From Piscicola geometra (taxonomy: Eukaryota > Annelida > Clitellata > Hirudinida > Piscicolidae): a stretch of DNA of 64,000 nt. Within the stretch, counting starts at the first letter, position 1. The number at the start of each line of letters is the position of its first letter. The position numbers and the translations under genes are program-made. Location of the stretch: the NCBI GenBank assembly GCA_943735955.1, contig OX030957.1, positions 8,249,757 through 8,313,756 of the forward strand, given 5' to 3'. Under the pieces are notes generated by a model. The model was not told where the DNA came from. It ran no database searches and saw only the letters and a program-made list of their open reading frames with translations. Below, one piece after another: positions 39,167-49,756 of this stretch.

Positions 39167-41172
39167 ATGGGCAACAAGGAAAGCAAGCCTGACTTCAAGC
39201 AGCTTTCCTCCGGCATTAATCTCAGCACTTCCGAGGTTAATGGTGATCATGATGATGATCATGCTTTTGTTGCTAATGATGATGATGTTGCTCATGCTGT
39301 TTTTGTTGTTGATGATGATGATATTGAAATTTTATTATTTTTATTATTATTGTTGATGATTATGATGACGATGATGATGATCATATGTATATTCAGGTTA
39401 AAGCATGGTTTGGAAAATTTAAAAAAGATTTTCCAAAAGGAGTCATTACCAGAAGTAAAGGGCTATAATTATTAACTTTATTATAAATGTAACATTTATA
39501 TTGATGAATAACTGAATGGATGAGTTGGTGAAGAGATAGATGGATGGATGGGTGGAGGGATGGATGAATGTTTTTTTTCACATATTAGATTATATAAAAT
39601 TAGTAATAAGACATTCAATATCTGTTCAAGTTTTAAAACATTACTTTTTTTAGATTCTAAAATCTTATCCAAAATAACAATGATCATAGTCAGGATAATC
39701 ATTACCACCATCATCATCATCATCATCACCATCATCATCTCCATAATCACCACCGATTTCTCATGAACTGACTACACCAGGCGAATTTGAAAAGCTGTAC
39801 ACCAAGATGATTGGAGCTGATGGTTCTGATTGATTTTATGAATAAATATTTGTCATCCCCATTTTAATTTCTATTTTCACATCTGGCATTATTCTCATCA
39901 CTATCGTTGTCACCAATATTATTATCATCACTGCCACCAACATCATCATCAGGAGATGCAACAGACTTCTGCAACCATGTCTTCCAGCAGTACGACATCA
40001 ACCGAGATGGGTGAGAATTTACGCAATCTGATAATCATCATCATCGCCATCACCATCACCACCATCATCATCATCATCACCAAGCACGATAGACTTCCGA
40101 GAGTTTGTGACGACAGTGTCAGTGGCGACGAGTGGCTGTTTGGAGGAGAAGCTTTTGTGGGCCTTCAGGTTGTGCACCACAATCATCATCATCATCACCA
40201 CCACCACCATTATCACCACCATCATCATCATCATCACCACCATCAGCATCATCACCACCATCATCACCATCATCATCACCACCACTATCATCATTATCAT
40301 CATCACCACCATCATCATCACAGTTTGTACGACACGGATGGTGACTACTATCTCTCCAGACAAGAGATTGCCTGTGTCCTTGCTGTGCGTGGATGAGCGG
40401 GTGGATGGATGGATGGATGAGTAGGTTTATGGATGGATGGAATAGCGGGTGGGTGAGTGGGTGGATGAATGCATGGATGGATAAGTAGATGAGTAAATGG
40501 ATGGATGGATGTGTGGGTAGATGGTTGGATGGATGCGTGGGTGGTTGGATGGATGGATGGTTTTTGAAGCTGAATGGGATGGGTTTCGGACACAAATAGC
40601 GATGCCGAGCACCACATTAAACTACACGAGAGGTGCACCAACATTTCTTTCAGCCAACTTATAAGTCCTATGTATAGTGCGCGGTTTTGATTGGTTCCAC
40701 ACTCCAATAAGAAGTGGTCTAGCAAGACCTATTTTAAAAGAGAGATTTCGGCGATAAGGATTTGGTCAAAATATTTGGTGAGCACAGCACGAAGCCTGTG
40801 TCTACGTTGCACCACACCTCGCAGGCGATCTACAAGGCGAAGGGGAAAAAGGGCTTCGACAAGGAATTGCAGGAGACCGTTGATGAGATCTTCAAGGTAG
40901 TGCTAGTAGTAGTAGAAGAATTAGTTGTAGTAGTAGTAGTAGTAGAGGTAGTAGTAGTAGTGGTAGTAGAAGTAGTAGTAGTAATGATAGAAGTGGTAGT
41001 AGTAATAGTAGTATTAGTGATAGTAGAAGTAGTAGTTTTAGTAGTAGTATTAGTGGTAGTAGTAGTAATAGCAGTAGTAATAGTAGAAGTTGTAGTAGTA
41101 ATAGCAGTAGTAGTAGAAGTAGTAGAAGTAGTAGTAGTAGTCGTTGTAGTAGTGGTAGTAGTAGTTGTAGTT

Positions 41173-41207
<35 letters not shown>

Positions 41208-41306
41208 TGGGTAATAGTAGGGGTAGAAGTGGTAGTAGTAGTAGTAGTAGTGGTAGTTGTAGTAGTAGTGGTAGTAGTAGAAGTAGTAGTAGTTATAGTA
41301 GTAGTG

Positions 41307-41358
<52 letters not shown>

Positions 41359-41502
41359 GGGTAATAGTAGGGGTAGTATGACATCTGCTTTAAAATGCTC
41401 AAGGTGGCAGACGACAATGGAGACGGAGTGCTCAGCCAGGCAGAGTTCGTGCGACATGCGCCCTCTTGCGAGCCCATCAAGAAACTTTTGGTGCATTTGT
41501 GA
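39167..41502 (+). CDS. Neuronal calcium sensor/recoverin-family EF-hand protein, myristoylated
   Basis: The exons are 39167-39235, 39397-39454, 39781-39822, 39953-40010, 40085-40168, 40324-40384, 40783-40896 (or from 40741) and 41404-41502, in agreeing phases, giving 194 (or 208) aa. The N-terminus MGNKESK fits N-myristoylation. [13 protein letters not shown] corresponds to the degenerate first EF-hand of NCS proteins, and EFEKLY and [15 protein letters not shown] follow as in the family. EF2 loop DINRDGTIDFRE and EF4 loop [12 protein letters not shown] are canonical. EF3 loop [12 protein letters not shown] has Tyr where Gly is usual at position 6. These proteins are calcium switches that bind membranes through the myristoyl group and regulate kinases, channels or cyclases; the target here is unknown. 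The stretch between EF3 and EF4 is divergent, which makes exon 7's start uncertain. Confidence 0.83.
39236..40323. repeat. ATG/CAT trinucleotide repeats in NCS introns 1-5
   Basis: GATGAT runs occur in intron 1 (39.24-39.39 kb) and CATCATCACCAC runs in introns 2 to 5 (39.70-39.74, 39.90-39.95, 40.03-40.08 and 40.18-40.32 kb). The exons are small islands between them. Histidine-rich reading frames here are repeat artefacts. Confidence 0.9.
40385..40570. repeat. GGAT-type degenerate tetranucleotide repeat in NCS intron 6
   Basis: Imperfect GGATGGATG/GGGTGGATG runs directly after the exon 6 donor. No other content was recognised in this intron. Confidence 0.85.
40897..41365. repeat. (AGT)n microsatellite in NCS intron 7
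   Basis: About 470 bp of AGT repeats with AGA/AGG/GTT variants fill most of the intron before the last exon. It gives poly-Val, poly-Ser or poly-Thr frames that are not coding. Confidence 0.95.
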
Positions 41503-43960
41503 GAGCTGCCATAAGTGCTTGCCACGTTCCTCACCAGTTGCTTAGAGCTTCTTGTCGGGTGTTGCTGTGTGCACTTTCTGTTAGCTTCTTCATATCTTGA
41601 TCTTGTATTTGTTATACTGTATAACTCGTATTCGCTCTGCATTGGAGCTTTGTCTTTCAATCGTTAACCCTTCAAATGCTCCTTCAGTTATTAACCAACT
41701 TTTAAATTTTAGTATTTCACTTCTTATGTTCAAGTACATTTTAATAAATTTGAATTTTAGAAATGTTATATTTGTATATTCGAGTTGATATTTACAGAAT
41801 CATATTTCAAGTTAGAGCGCAGATTAGACGACTACACAAGAACTGCAAACATGTGCCTTAATTTTCTCACGGATATCTGACTTCATTCCTTCACATCATG
41901 TTGCTTTTATATCTTTTCTATTTCAAAAAACCACTTTTCATAATATTCTCTCTCTACTTGTTTCATAAATAACGTTTTTAGTGCTGAAGATTGCCTTCAT
42001 TCCTTTATCAAAGATTCCGTCAAGCACAATGTAAGTGGCACTTGTTACTTTTACAAATTTATTCTGAAGGCTTGTGGCTTTTATAAATTTAATTCACGAT
42101 ATTGCAAGTTTGAGATCTCCAAGGCACTAACCCTAATTACCAGGCGCTCACGATTTTTAAGACCCTGCTTAGCGAACTACCAACTTAAATTTTAGCGATT
42201 TTCAAAAAAAATTCAAGTAAATGTTCGCCCGCTAGGCAGTTTTACATTTTTTTAACGCCATTGACGGCAAAAACATTCTGAGTTTGAAAATGTTTATATT
42301 GTTAAGAAAATATGTAAAAAAAAATAATAATTTTAGAAGGTCCCAATCATATATATAAATAATTATTTATGCACAGATTGTTATCTGATCAATGTAAGAT
42401 TATTCGGAGTTTTTTAATTTAAAAATTTTGTTTAACAATCGAATTAATTTATTTTCCTTATTATAAAATACAAAATACATTTTTAGAACTAAAAAATACC
42501 ATGCCAAAAAGCAAAAAAAAGAGCATTCAAATAATATTCGGCAAAGAATATTTGATCTAAAAAAAAAAGCTTTTAAAAAAGATTTATCGGTAAAATGTTT
42601 AAATAGCAAAGTATACTTTAAATGAAATAAAAATTGAATATAAAAACCATGGGTTGATTGAAAATATAGAGGGAAGAGGAAGAAAATGAAAGATAACATT
42701 TGAGTGCTGAAATGTAGTCTTACTTCAACACAAGTTACTTGGCTGAAGCTTTCAAATTCTTTTCAAATACTTTTCTATTTATACTTTGATTCACTTTATC
42801 TTAAATTAATTCTATGTTTAATTAAAGTAAAAACTGCTTATTGCCCGAACAATTTTTGTGACTACTGTATATAGTAGGGGTGCTTTGCTCAAGATGAACC
42901 GGTTTCTAAGGTGGAATGGTGCCATCCATAAAAGACGTCCACAAATTTTTTTTTCTTTCTCCCTTTCCCCCCTTGTCCACTTTTGACTTAACCCTCCCTC
43001 CCCCCTAGTTGTGGACGTCCAAAACATATAATTTACAGAACTTAAATCAATGAATATTTTGGAGAAATTGACAACAATATAAAGAGTATGTGTTTACAAA
43101 AATTTATTTGGAAATTCCAATTATTTTAAGAAAAAATTCTTCATGAAATAATAACTTTAAAACCATCTTAGTAAATCAGTGTAATAAAAATGTAATAAAC
43201 AAATTATCCACCATCGTTCAATCAACAGAAAATTCTAATTTTTAAGAATTGTTATTTGAGATTTTATTGTATTGAAAAAATCAAAATTTAACAACATATT
43301 TAAAAAATAATATTCAAGCGTATTAATTATTATTGAGCCTATCGTTTCTAAATATAACCTGTTTGAGAAAGATTGTTTGGATTTGCATCCCAACTCTTTT
43401 GTCATTTAAATAGAAGTATTTGGCAGTAAATTTATGCAAAATTACTGCACTCAAAATAAACTACGATGTGGATATTCACTTTGTCCTAAACCCCCTGCCC
43501 CCCTTGTCCATTTTAGTCCACTTTTTGCTGAACCCCTTTCCCCCCCTTTTGTGTGGACGTCTTTTATGGATGGCCCCAATGAGCCTATTTACAGCTATGC
43601 GATATAGAAAAATGTTTTTATATTTTTATCTATGCATTCGTTTTTCAAGCAAATTTGTATGTTGCTTTCGTTTCTGAAAGTTGTCTCGTTCACTTATAAT
43701 TTAAAAACTGATATTTAGAAGAATTGTTGAAACCAACGACATACCATCTAACCAAGCCACTCTCTAAAGACACTTTTCTATGCTTACAAATCTAAAAATG
43801 ATTTTTTATTTTTTATTAATTAAACATAAATCTTGGATTTTCATTAAAGAACTATGAAATCGTTTTTTATATTTATTTAACTTTCATCATCAAATGCATT
43901 AAGTTAGTTTTTATCAGAAAAGTTATGATCTCATCTTGCAGCTCAGGCAGTTTTCGATGC
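41503..43960. other. Spacer between NCS and C-type lectin genes
   Basis: AT-rich, with no gene supported. The only structured part is the pair of C-rich, inverted-end segments at 42.92-43.58 kb, listed separately. Confidence 0.5.
42918..43577. mobile_element. Candidate MITE pair with inverted ends
   Basis: The left end GGTGCCATCCATAAAAGACG, continuing into TCCAC, matches the right end read inward (GGGGCCATCCATAAAAGACG, then TCCAC) with one mismatch. AAT flanks both sides. C-rich segments with CTTGTCCA and CCACTTTT lie inside both ends. The left part also has an internal GTGGACGTC copy at about 43.01 kb, so it may be two short nested copies rather than one 660-bp element. No transposase is encoded. 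Confidence 0.5.
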
Positions 43961-44662
43961 CTATGCTTGGCATACGTAGCAACGATTGACCAAACAATTA
44001 TTATCATTCCAAAACAATTCCCATCTTAATTCCAGGCAATATTCTCCAGTTCCGGCATTGTTTGGCTCTTCATTTGCCCAATTTCTATAACCAAGATCAC
44101 AATCTCGAATTGCTAATTGACAGTCTGCAGGTTTGTATGAGTGTTCAACGGGTCCCTTAAACCAAACCCAAGATTTCTTGCATCGCAGACCTCCCGCCCA
44201 AAAAGAGTCACAGTCTTCTAAAAACAAAAAACCAACGATAAAAATCATTATATTATAGGCCTCATGGTTTCAAAATAGTTGCCTTTGTACACATTTTATA
44301 TTGAATTTGTCAACATACGGTCAAACACTGGATCCAGTTTTCGCAAGGCTTTCTGGTCAGAATCATTCAGAATGTGAGCCAGGTATCCACCTCCCGAATT
44401 GCAGTCTCTTTGAGCGTCCATCCATTTCAATCGATTTCGCCCCACCTTGTAGCACCTTCCATCCACTTCTCTGTACCCACTCGGGCATTCTGTCGTAATA
44501 ATTCGATAAAATAAATCCTTTCGAGAAGGGTTTAATAGTTAATTTTAAAAAGTAGATTAAATGCTATTATATTATATATTATTTATAATGTTAACCTCTT
44601 TTGGCGTAGACAATCGCCACTAGAACACAAGTGAAACCCAGAATCCACTTGGAAAAGTACAT
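43961..44662 (-). CDS. Secreted C-type lectin (164 aa)
   Basis: The minus-strand exons are 44596-44662, 44319-44489 and 43961-44217, totalling 495 nt, joined in phase 1. A signal peptide (ILGFTCVLVAIVYA) precedes a single C-type lectin domain that starts CPSGYREVDGRCYKV, with WMDAQRDC and GGYLAHI. It continues with FWAGGLR, the EPN motif in NWANEEPNN, and the WND motif in FWNDNNC, and ends RCYVC. EPN and WND are the calcium-site residues usual for mannose-type sugar binding, so calcium-dependent carbohydrate binding outside the cell, perhaps in defence, is inferred. The length fits a lectin made of one domain only. It stands alone with transposon relics on its 5' side. Confidence 0.9.
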
Positions 44663-44869
44663 GACTGAAATGGAATGATAGAAATTAGGAATAAATTATT
44701 TTACTAAAAAATTGTATACAAGTAAATGGATAAAAGTCAGTGATTATCTGATGTTATTAATTAAAAGTTTCAAAAAACTGAATCTAGATAAACAATTTTT
44801 CACCAGCATTTGCTATTTATAAAAAACAGTGAATGAAACCTATGTATTGAGAAATAAGTACGTGGTGAG

Positions 44870-44945
44870 ACTAGCGCCTCTGGTGCATACTTAATATTCA
44901 ACATGGTCTGCGTCAGGCTATGATTTATGAAAGAAAAAATCTCAA
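44870..44945 (+). repeat. SINE-B 3' relic
   Basis: GCGCCTCTGGTGCATA, then AACATGGTCTGCGTCAGGCTATGA. This matches the 3' part of the SINE-B copy at 48.58-48.83 kb (AACATGGCCTGCGTCTGTCAAGCTGTGAACGATA) with a small deletion. The tRNA-like head is missing. Confidence 0.5.
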
Positions 44946-45359
44946 ATGTATAAAATACTTAAGCCGTTGCAATAAATTTTATTAAATAATCGATTTTGCC
45001 AATGTTTTTATTATCTAACTTTTTATGCAGAGTTTTAAAATAGTTTTTCAAAATTCACGAAGAAATGAGATTTATTTAGAAAATAATTATTGTTATTAAT
45101 CATTATTAGAAGTGTATTTGAATATAAATATATAAATAATTAATTTAGAGCTAAATTAAAATATATTCAGATCAATTAAAAAAATTGATGCGAGAACATT
45201 TAAAAACAATTAAGTTTTTATCTATCATCTGTGACTAACATTTATTTCTAACTTAGTGGTTCAGAAATTTTATTTTATTTTCTACTTACAATGTACTTTA
45301 TGCAATTTATTCAATTTTGAAAGAGAATCTTGATTTTTTTAAAACCTCTTGAAGCTGGA

Positions 45360-46440
45360 AACAAGGCAAAAATGAGGTTTTGTTCCAGTTAACTGTAACT
45401 GTGACTCAAATAGTAAATTAACTGAAAAATCTGAATCAGTTAACAGTAACTTTAACTGTAACTGTAATTCAATGCATAACTGTAGCTGAAATAGTAATAA
45501 AAAATAAGAATACTAAGTGAATTGTAACCGGAAAAAATAACTATTTAAAAAAAGAGAAGCGCTACAAGATAAAACATTAGTGTCATCACGTGATTGTTAT
45601 TTTTTTATATTTTATTCTTATTTTATAATATATGGTCCTATTATTTTTAGTTTTTTACATATTTAATTTTTTTCTGACAATTTCAATTATACAATTTTCT
45701 TAATGTTAATAGCGGCAGAAAACAAGAGAATGGTGTAAGGCCGTATTTTATTTACAAAGTTTCATGCGCAAAAGCGAATATCAGGTTTGCAGTGAAAAAC
45801 TTTCTGGAAAAAATGAAAAAAATTTAATCAATCACTCAAAATAAAACATTTAGCGTGGTACGACAAAATGAAAAAAAATGCCCAGAAAATTCTTGGAACA
45901 AAATCAAATAGTGTTGAAAAAGTTGAAAAACAGGTAACACTGGAGCAGGCAACCACTCAGAAGAACAAATGGCAAGAGGATTCCTCTGAAGTTCGGCTTC
46001 GTCAACGAATCCTTGTTTGAAAGCAAATGGTCTATATTTCTGGACAGAAAATAAAGCGAAATACCCAAGATTAGCTTCTTTTGCGCAAGACATTGTTTCA
46101 GCTCCCGCTTCCCAAGCCTATGTGGAGAGGGTGTTTTCGGTGTGCGGAGACCTAACTGCAGGGAAAAAAATCGTCTCAGAAAAAATCTAGAATTGAAAAT
46201 ATTTATGAAAATGAACAGCATTTATTATGAATAATATATTTATATATTTTTTTACTAATTTGACTTTTAAGCAATGATTTGGGTTGTATTAAAAATATAT
46301 ATAAAAAATTTAGTCTTGGTTAACAGTTACTGAATTTGGAATAGTAACTGAAAAACTAAAATTTTCATAACTGTAACTTGAACTTGAACTGAAAAATCAG
46401 AACTGACAAATCACTCGGGCTAGGTTAAGTGTTAGAATCT
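45360..46440 (+). mobile_element. hAT-like element relic with GTAACTG subterminal repeats
   Basis: Repeated (C)AGTTAACTGTAACTG-type motifs lie at 45.39-45.53 kb and, in related form, at 46.31-46.40 kb. In between, the plus strand encodes a hAT C-terminal dimerisation segment around 46.04-46.20 kb (KYPRLASFAQDIVSAPA and YVERVFSVCGDLTAG), with one frameshift. Exact ends and target duplication were not identified; the right end may be near CACTCGGGCTA at 46.41 kb. Confidence 0.6.
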
Positions 46441-47301
46441 AACTAATTATTTTAAATCTAAAAAATTATAAATATGATGATGATGATGAAGATAAAATAT
46501 TTTTTCTGTGTGATAGTAATGTTTAAAATAATTTTAGGTTGGGGAAGGTTGCACAATATAAACCGATTTTTACACTTTAACTCATAGCTCAACTGCATAA
46601 CCAAAAACGTAAATTAAAATTTATTCAGCCATTATATTGATTCTTTATCTACTTTAACACAAGAAATAAAGAAGCAAATAAATATGATTTTATTAACCTC
46701 AAACATGAGCACTCAAAAATTCCATCTTGGGCAACTGGGTTCCCAAGATGGAATGCTTAGTTGCCTAAGATGAAATCATATCGTATGCCATTAAAATTGT
46801 AATTTAACTTTTTTAATTATCATCAGACTCTCTTAATTATCTAAAGAAATACTTTTTTCCGCTCACTCATTACTGATCATTCAAAAAAATCATAATTTAT
46901 TCTGGAACGTGTATTTTTTCAGTTCATTCTCAAAAGCGTCATCAAATGTCTTCTAAAAACGCTCTAAAATTATGTTTAGAAATATCATTTTTAATGTAAA
47001 CTCTTCAGAACAATGTTGCTATGGAATAATATAAATTAAACTCGCTTTACCCAGATAAATTCTTTATTTCGCAGTTCACTTACAGCTTCAACCATTTCCG
47101 TGCAAACCTCTAGTCTTCAGTCTATGGTGCTTAGAAGACGAATGCATGTACGATTTAATAAATTTCCTATTCCTTACAGATTAAATCTCTCCACAGCTTA
47201 CACAGAAAACATTTTTTAACGCTATTTGCTTTACTTATACTCATCACTAATTTATGTACTTATTTATCATTATTAATATTATTATTAACTTTTCCATAAC
47301 T

Positions 47302-47362
47302 AAGTGGTCTTGAAGACCGTCCGGATTTACGCCACGTTAATAATACTCGTCGTTGTATCCTA
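47302..47362 (+). repeat. SINE-A 3' tail relic
   Basis: AGTGGTCTTGAAGACCGTCC, then GGATTTACGCCACGTTAATAAT and ACTCGTCGTTGTATCC. Same tail as at 0.3 and 15.3 kb, without a tRNA-like head. Confidence 0.65.
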
Positions 47363-47504
47363 TAATATGGTTTTTCATCTGGCTTCTCTGATCTTTTTTT
47401 TGTTTTTTTTTAAAAGCTGCTACAATACGTTTTTTCTCTTCAGCACCCACATTGTCCGAGAATAATGATAACCCTGACAAATCTTAAATACCAAAGATGA
47501 ATTA

Positions 47505-47935
47505 TTATTTTGTTAACCGCTTTTGTTTGCCATCTGTGCGGTACTTTCGATTGACACCAACCACCTCATCTCTGAAGGCATCGGTCAGCATGGCTGAAAA
47601 CATAAGGCTAAACAGAGCTGGTGCCAAGACGCAGCCTTGCTTGAACCCGTTCGTGACTGGGAAAGGGTCAGATGATTCTCCACTGTCCTGGACTCTGGCC
47701 TTCATGCCTTTGTGGAATTTTTTCACCAAGACGATGAATTTCCTTGGACAACCGTACTTGGCCATGATCTTCCGCAGACCCTCTGACGGTGTCGAAAGCA
47801 TTGGTGAGGTCCACATATGTAGAAAACAGGTCAGAGTTTTGCTTCTGACACTTTTTTTGCAGCTGTCTGGCAGCGAACACCATGTCGATGGCTTCTCGTT
47901 CTTTTCAGAAACCACGCTGACTTTCAGATAAGAGA
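47505..47935 (-). mobile_element. LINE reverse-transcriptase fragment, family L1B
   Basis: Minus-strand translation shows MVFAARQLQKKCQKQN and STYVDLTNAFDTV, then after a frameshift RKIMAKYGCPRKFI, FPVTNGFKQGCVLAPALFS and MFSAMLTDAFRD. These are conserved blocks of a non-LTR reverse transcriptase common in invertebrate and fish genomes. It is truncated and broken. The C-terminal part of the same kind of element lies in an eIF3c intron at 54.54-55.32 kb. Confidence 0.85.
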
Positions 47936-47938
47936 CCT

Positions 47939-48026
47939 TAGTAGGTAGCACAGAAAGTAACGCGTCAGTCTCATAATCCACAATAGAGCGATCTGAAGGT
48001 CGTGAGTTCGATCCTCATCCTGGGCA
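47939..48026 (+). pseudogene. tRNA-Met(CAT)-like relic with a 15-nt insertion in the anticodon loop
   Basis: From 47948 the sequence follows an elongator tRNA-Met: GCAC, D-loop, CGCG TCAGT, anticodon loop CTCATA-A, then TCTGAAGGTCGTGAG TTCGATC CTCAT and 3' acceptor CCTGGGC-A. A 15-nt insertion (47976-47990) splits the loop just after position 37, the canonical place of tRNA introns (ambiguous by 3 nt because ATC is repeated). The 5' acceptor strand (TAGTAGG) pairs at only the last 3-4 positions and the D stem has two mismatches, so it is probably a pseudogene. Confidence 0.55.
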
Positions 48027-48042
48027 TACATTTTGGCAAGTG

Positions 48043-48228
48043 GGTTGGCTTAGATGGTATAGTTATTGGACCTGCAACTTAAAGGTCGCCAGTACGAATC
48101 CCTGTTCAGCCAACCGTGAGCTTTCATGTGCCTAGTGTTTATAATGCGGTGTTTCACGACTTATGTCGTTTGAGTAGCGCCTCAGTTGCGTGCCTTGGCG
48201 CATTATAAATAGTCATTATTTTATGTTA
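48043..48228 (+). repeat. SINE-B copy 1, tRNA-derived
   Basis: The head has TTGGCTTAGATGGTATAG (A-box-like), GACCTGCAACTTAAAGGTCG and GTACGAATCCC (B-box-like), then CAACC. The body continues with GTGCCTAGTGTTTATAATGC, GGTGTTTC and TTGGCGCATTATAAA. It matches copy 2 at 48.58 kb closely over the first 120 bp. Confidence 0.8.
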
Positions 48229-48583
48229 TATTTTATTTAAGGTGGGCTGTAAAGCGGTTGAGCAGGATTCTAGCAAATATTTTTCTGCGATAGAAAGTAG
48301 TGATAAGTGGTTGTCACAGGCTTGTCTGTTTCTTTTTCGCTTTTAGAGATGTATGATGGAAGCATCTTTGAATTCCTGCGGAAACATCTCTTTCTTTCAC
48401 ATCAAATGGAACAACTAATGGAGCTTTTAGTCAGGGCTGGCTAATTCAGAATATTAAACTAATCTCGATCTTCCAGGCCTTCAATTTCAACACCGGAAGT
48501 AGCGCAAATACGATGGATCCTTCAGCGATTGGTTGCATAGATCGAGTTCAAGAACTCTTCATCTTCTATACGTAGCCGGGGAG

Positions 48584-48830
48584 CGGCGATGGCTTAGATG
48601 GTAGACGTCGGACTTGCAACTTAAAGGTCGCTTGTTCGAATCCCTGATAGGCAACCGTGAACTATCATATACCTAGTGTATATGATGCGGTGTTTGCGAC
48701 GTATGCATTGAAAGATGTGTACGTCGTGTGGAGTGGCGTCTTGGCGCATAAGGACCATGGTTCCTAGAACCATTGTAACATGGCCTGCGTCTGTCAAGCT
48801 GTGAACGATATAGACTATAAAAAAAAGCCT
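48584..48830 (+). repeat. SINE-B copy 2, tRNA-derived
   Basis: Head GATGGCTTAGATGGTAGACG, TTGCAACTTAAAGGTCGC and TTGTTCGAATCCCTGATAGG, then TACCTAGTGTATATGATGCG and GTCTTGGCGCATAAGG. It ends around ACGATATAGACTATAAAAAAAAG with an A-rich tail. Same orientation as copy 1, about 350 bp downstream. Confidence 0.8.
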
Positions 48831-48834
48831 TGGT

Positions 48835-49387
48835 TTTATCTTCGATTATAGCTTTAGTCTTTAGCTTCTCAACTTATATCTGTTTCTAAATCTTGTTATT
48901 TCCACATTCTTCGTGTTAAACAGCTTCTTCCTTTTCTTGATGATCCTACTTTGCAGCTTCTTGAATCTTCTCTAGTTCTCTCCAGGATTGATTATTGCAG
49001 CTCTCTTTACTATGGTCTCCCTGATATTACATTAGCTCCTCTAAATAAAGTCTTTGATTGTTCTGCTTTTCTCGTGCTCTTAATTTTTTTTCTATTTCTC
49101 CTTATTTTCGTTTTTTCCATTGGTTACCTTTGAGATCAAACGTGATTTTTGAAATATGCCTAAATATGTTCAAAATTCATAACTGTAATACTCCAATTTA
49201 TCTTAAAAATCGAATTAAACAGCCCCCTAAATCTAAGATCTTCGACCTTTAAGCGTTTTTTACGTTTTTCAGTTATACACTCTTTTGCTAAACGTTCTTT
49301 TTCTTACTGTGGTTCTTTTTTATGGAATTCTTTACCTTCTTCTCTAACTTCAACTAAGTCACTTATAACTTTCCGTCGTGGCCTGAT
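48835..49387 (+). mobile_element. LINE 3' fragment, family L1A, cut by assembly gap
   Basis: The plus-strand translation contains SLVLSRIDYCSSLYYGLPDI, HWLPLRS, NTPIYLKNRIKQPPKSK and, in a shifted frame, a WNSLPSSLTS-like end. This is the same set of motifs as the minus-strand copy at 28.4-29.2 kb. Several frameshifts; inactive. Confidence 0.75.
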
Positions 49388-49587
49388 NNNNNNNNNNNNN
49401 NNNNNNNNNNNNNNNNNNNNNNNNNNNNNNNNNNNNNNNNNNNNNNNNNNNNNNNNNNNNNNNNNNNNNNNNNNNNNNNNNNNNNNNNNNNNNNNNNNNN
49501 NNNNNNNNNNNNNNNNNNNNNNNNNNNNNNNNNNNNNNNNNNNNNNNNNNNNNNNNNNNNNNNNNNNNNNNNNNNNNNNNNNNNNNN
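49388..49587. other. Assembly gap (200 N)
   Basis: Exactly 200 unknown bases. The round number suggests a placeholder of unknown true length. Confidence 1.
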
Positions 49588-49756
49588 ATGACATATTTGT
49601 ACAGAACGTGATGGCTGAGCGCTTTTTTTCGCACTTATAAATAATAGGAGATTGATTGAATCAACGGCTCACGCTGATGGGCACCAGCCTTGGAGATGCC
49701 AGTTTTACCGAACTGTTTTCGCAGACGACGTCGTTCTTTCAGAGCTCTACGAGGAC

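Noticed and set aside
40830..41660. 276-codon Thr/Tyr-rich minus-strand frame
   Set aside because: It is the reverse of the AGT repeat in an NCS intron and overlaps two real plus-strand exons.
45360..46440. Endogenous retrovirus or LTR element
   Set aside because: No long terminal repeats, gag or integrase; the only coding trace is a hAT dimerisation domain.
47939..48026. Functional tRNA-Met gene
   Set aside because: The 5' acceptor strand pairs at only a few positions and the D stem is mismatched; kept as a tRNA-like relic only.
48043..48120. Functional tRNA gene at the SINE-B head
   Set aside because: It has A- and B-box-like sequences, but the body continues into a SINE that recurs 540 bp away.
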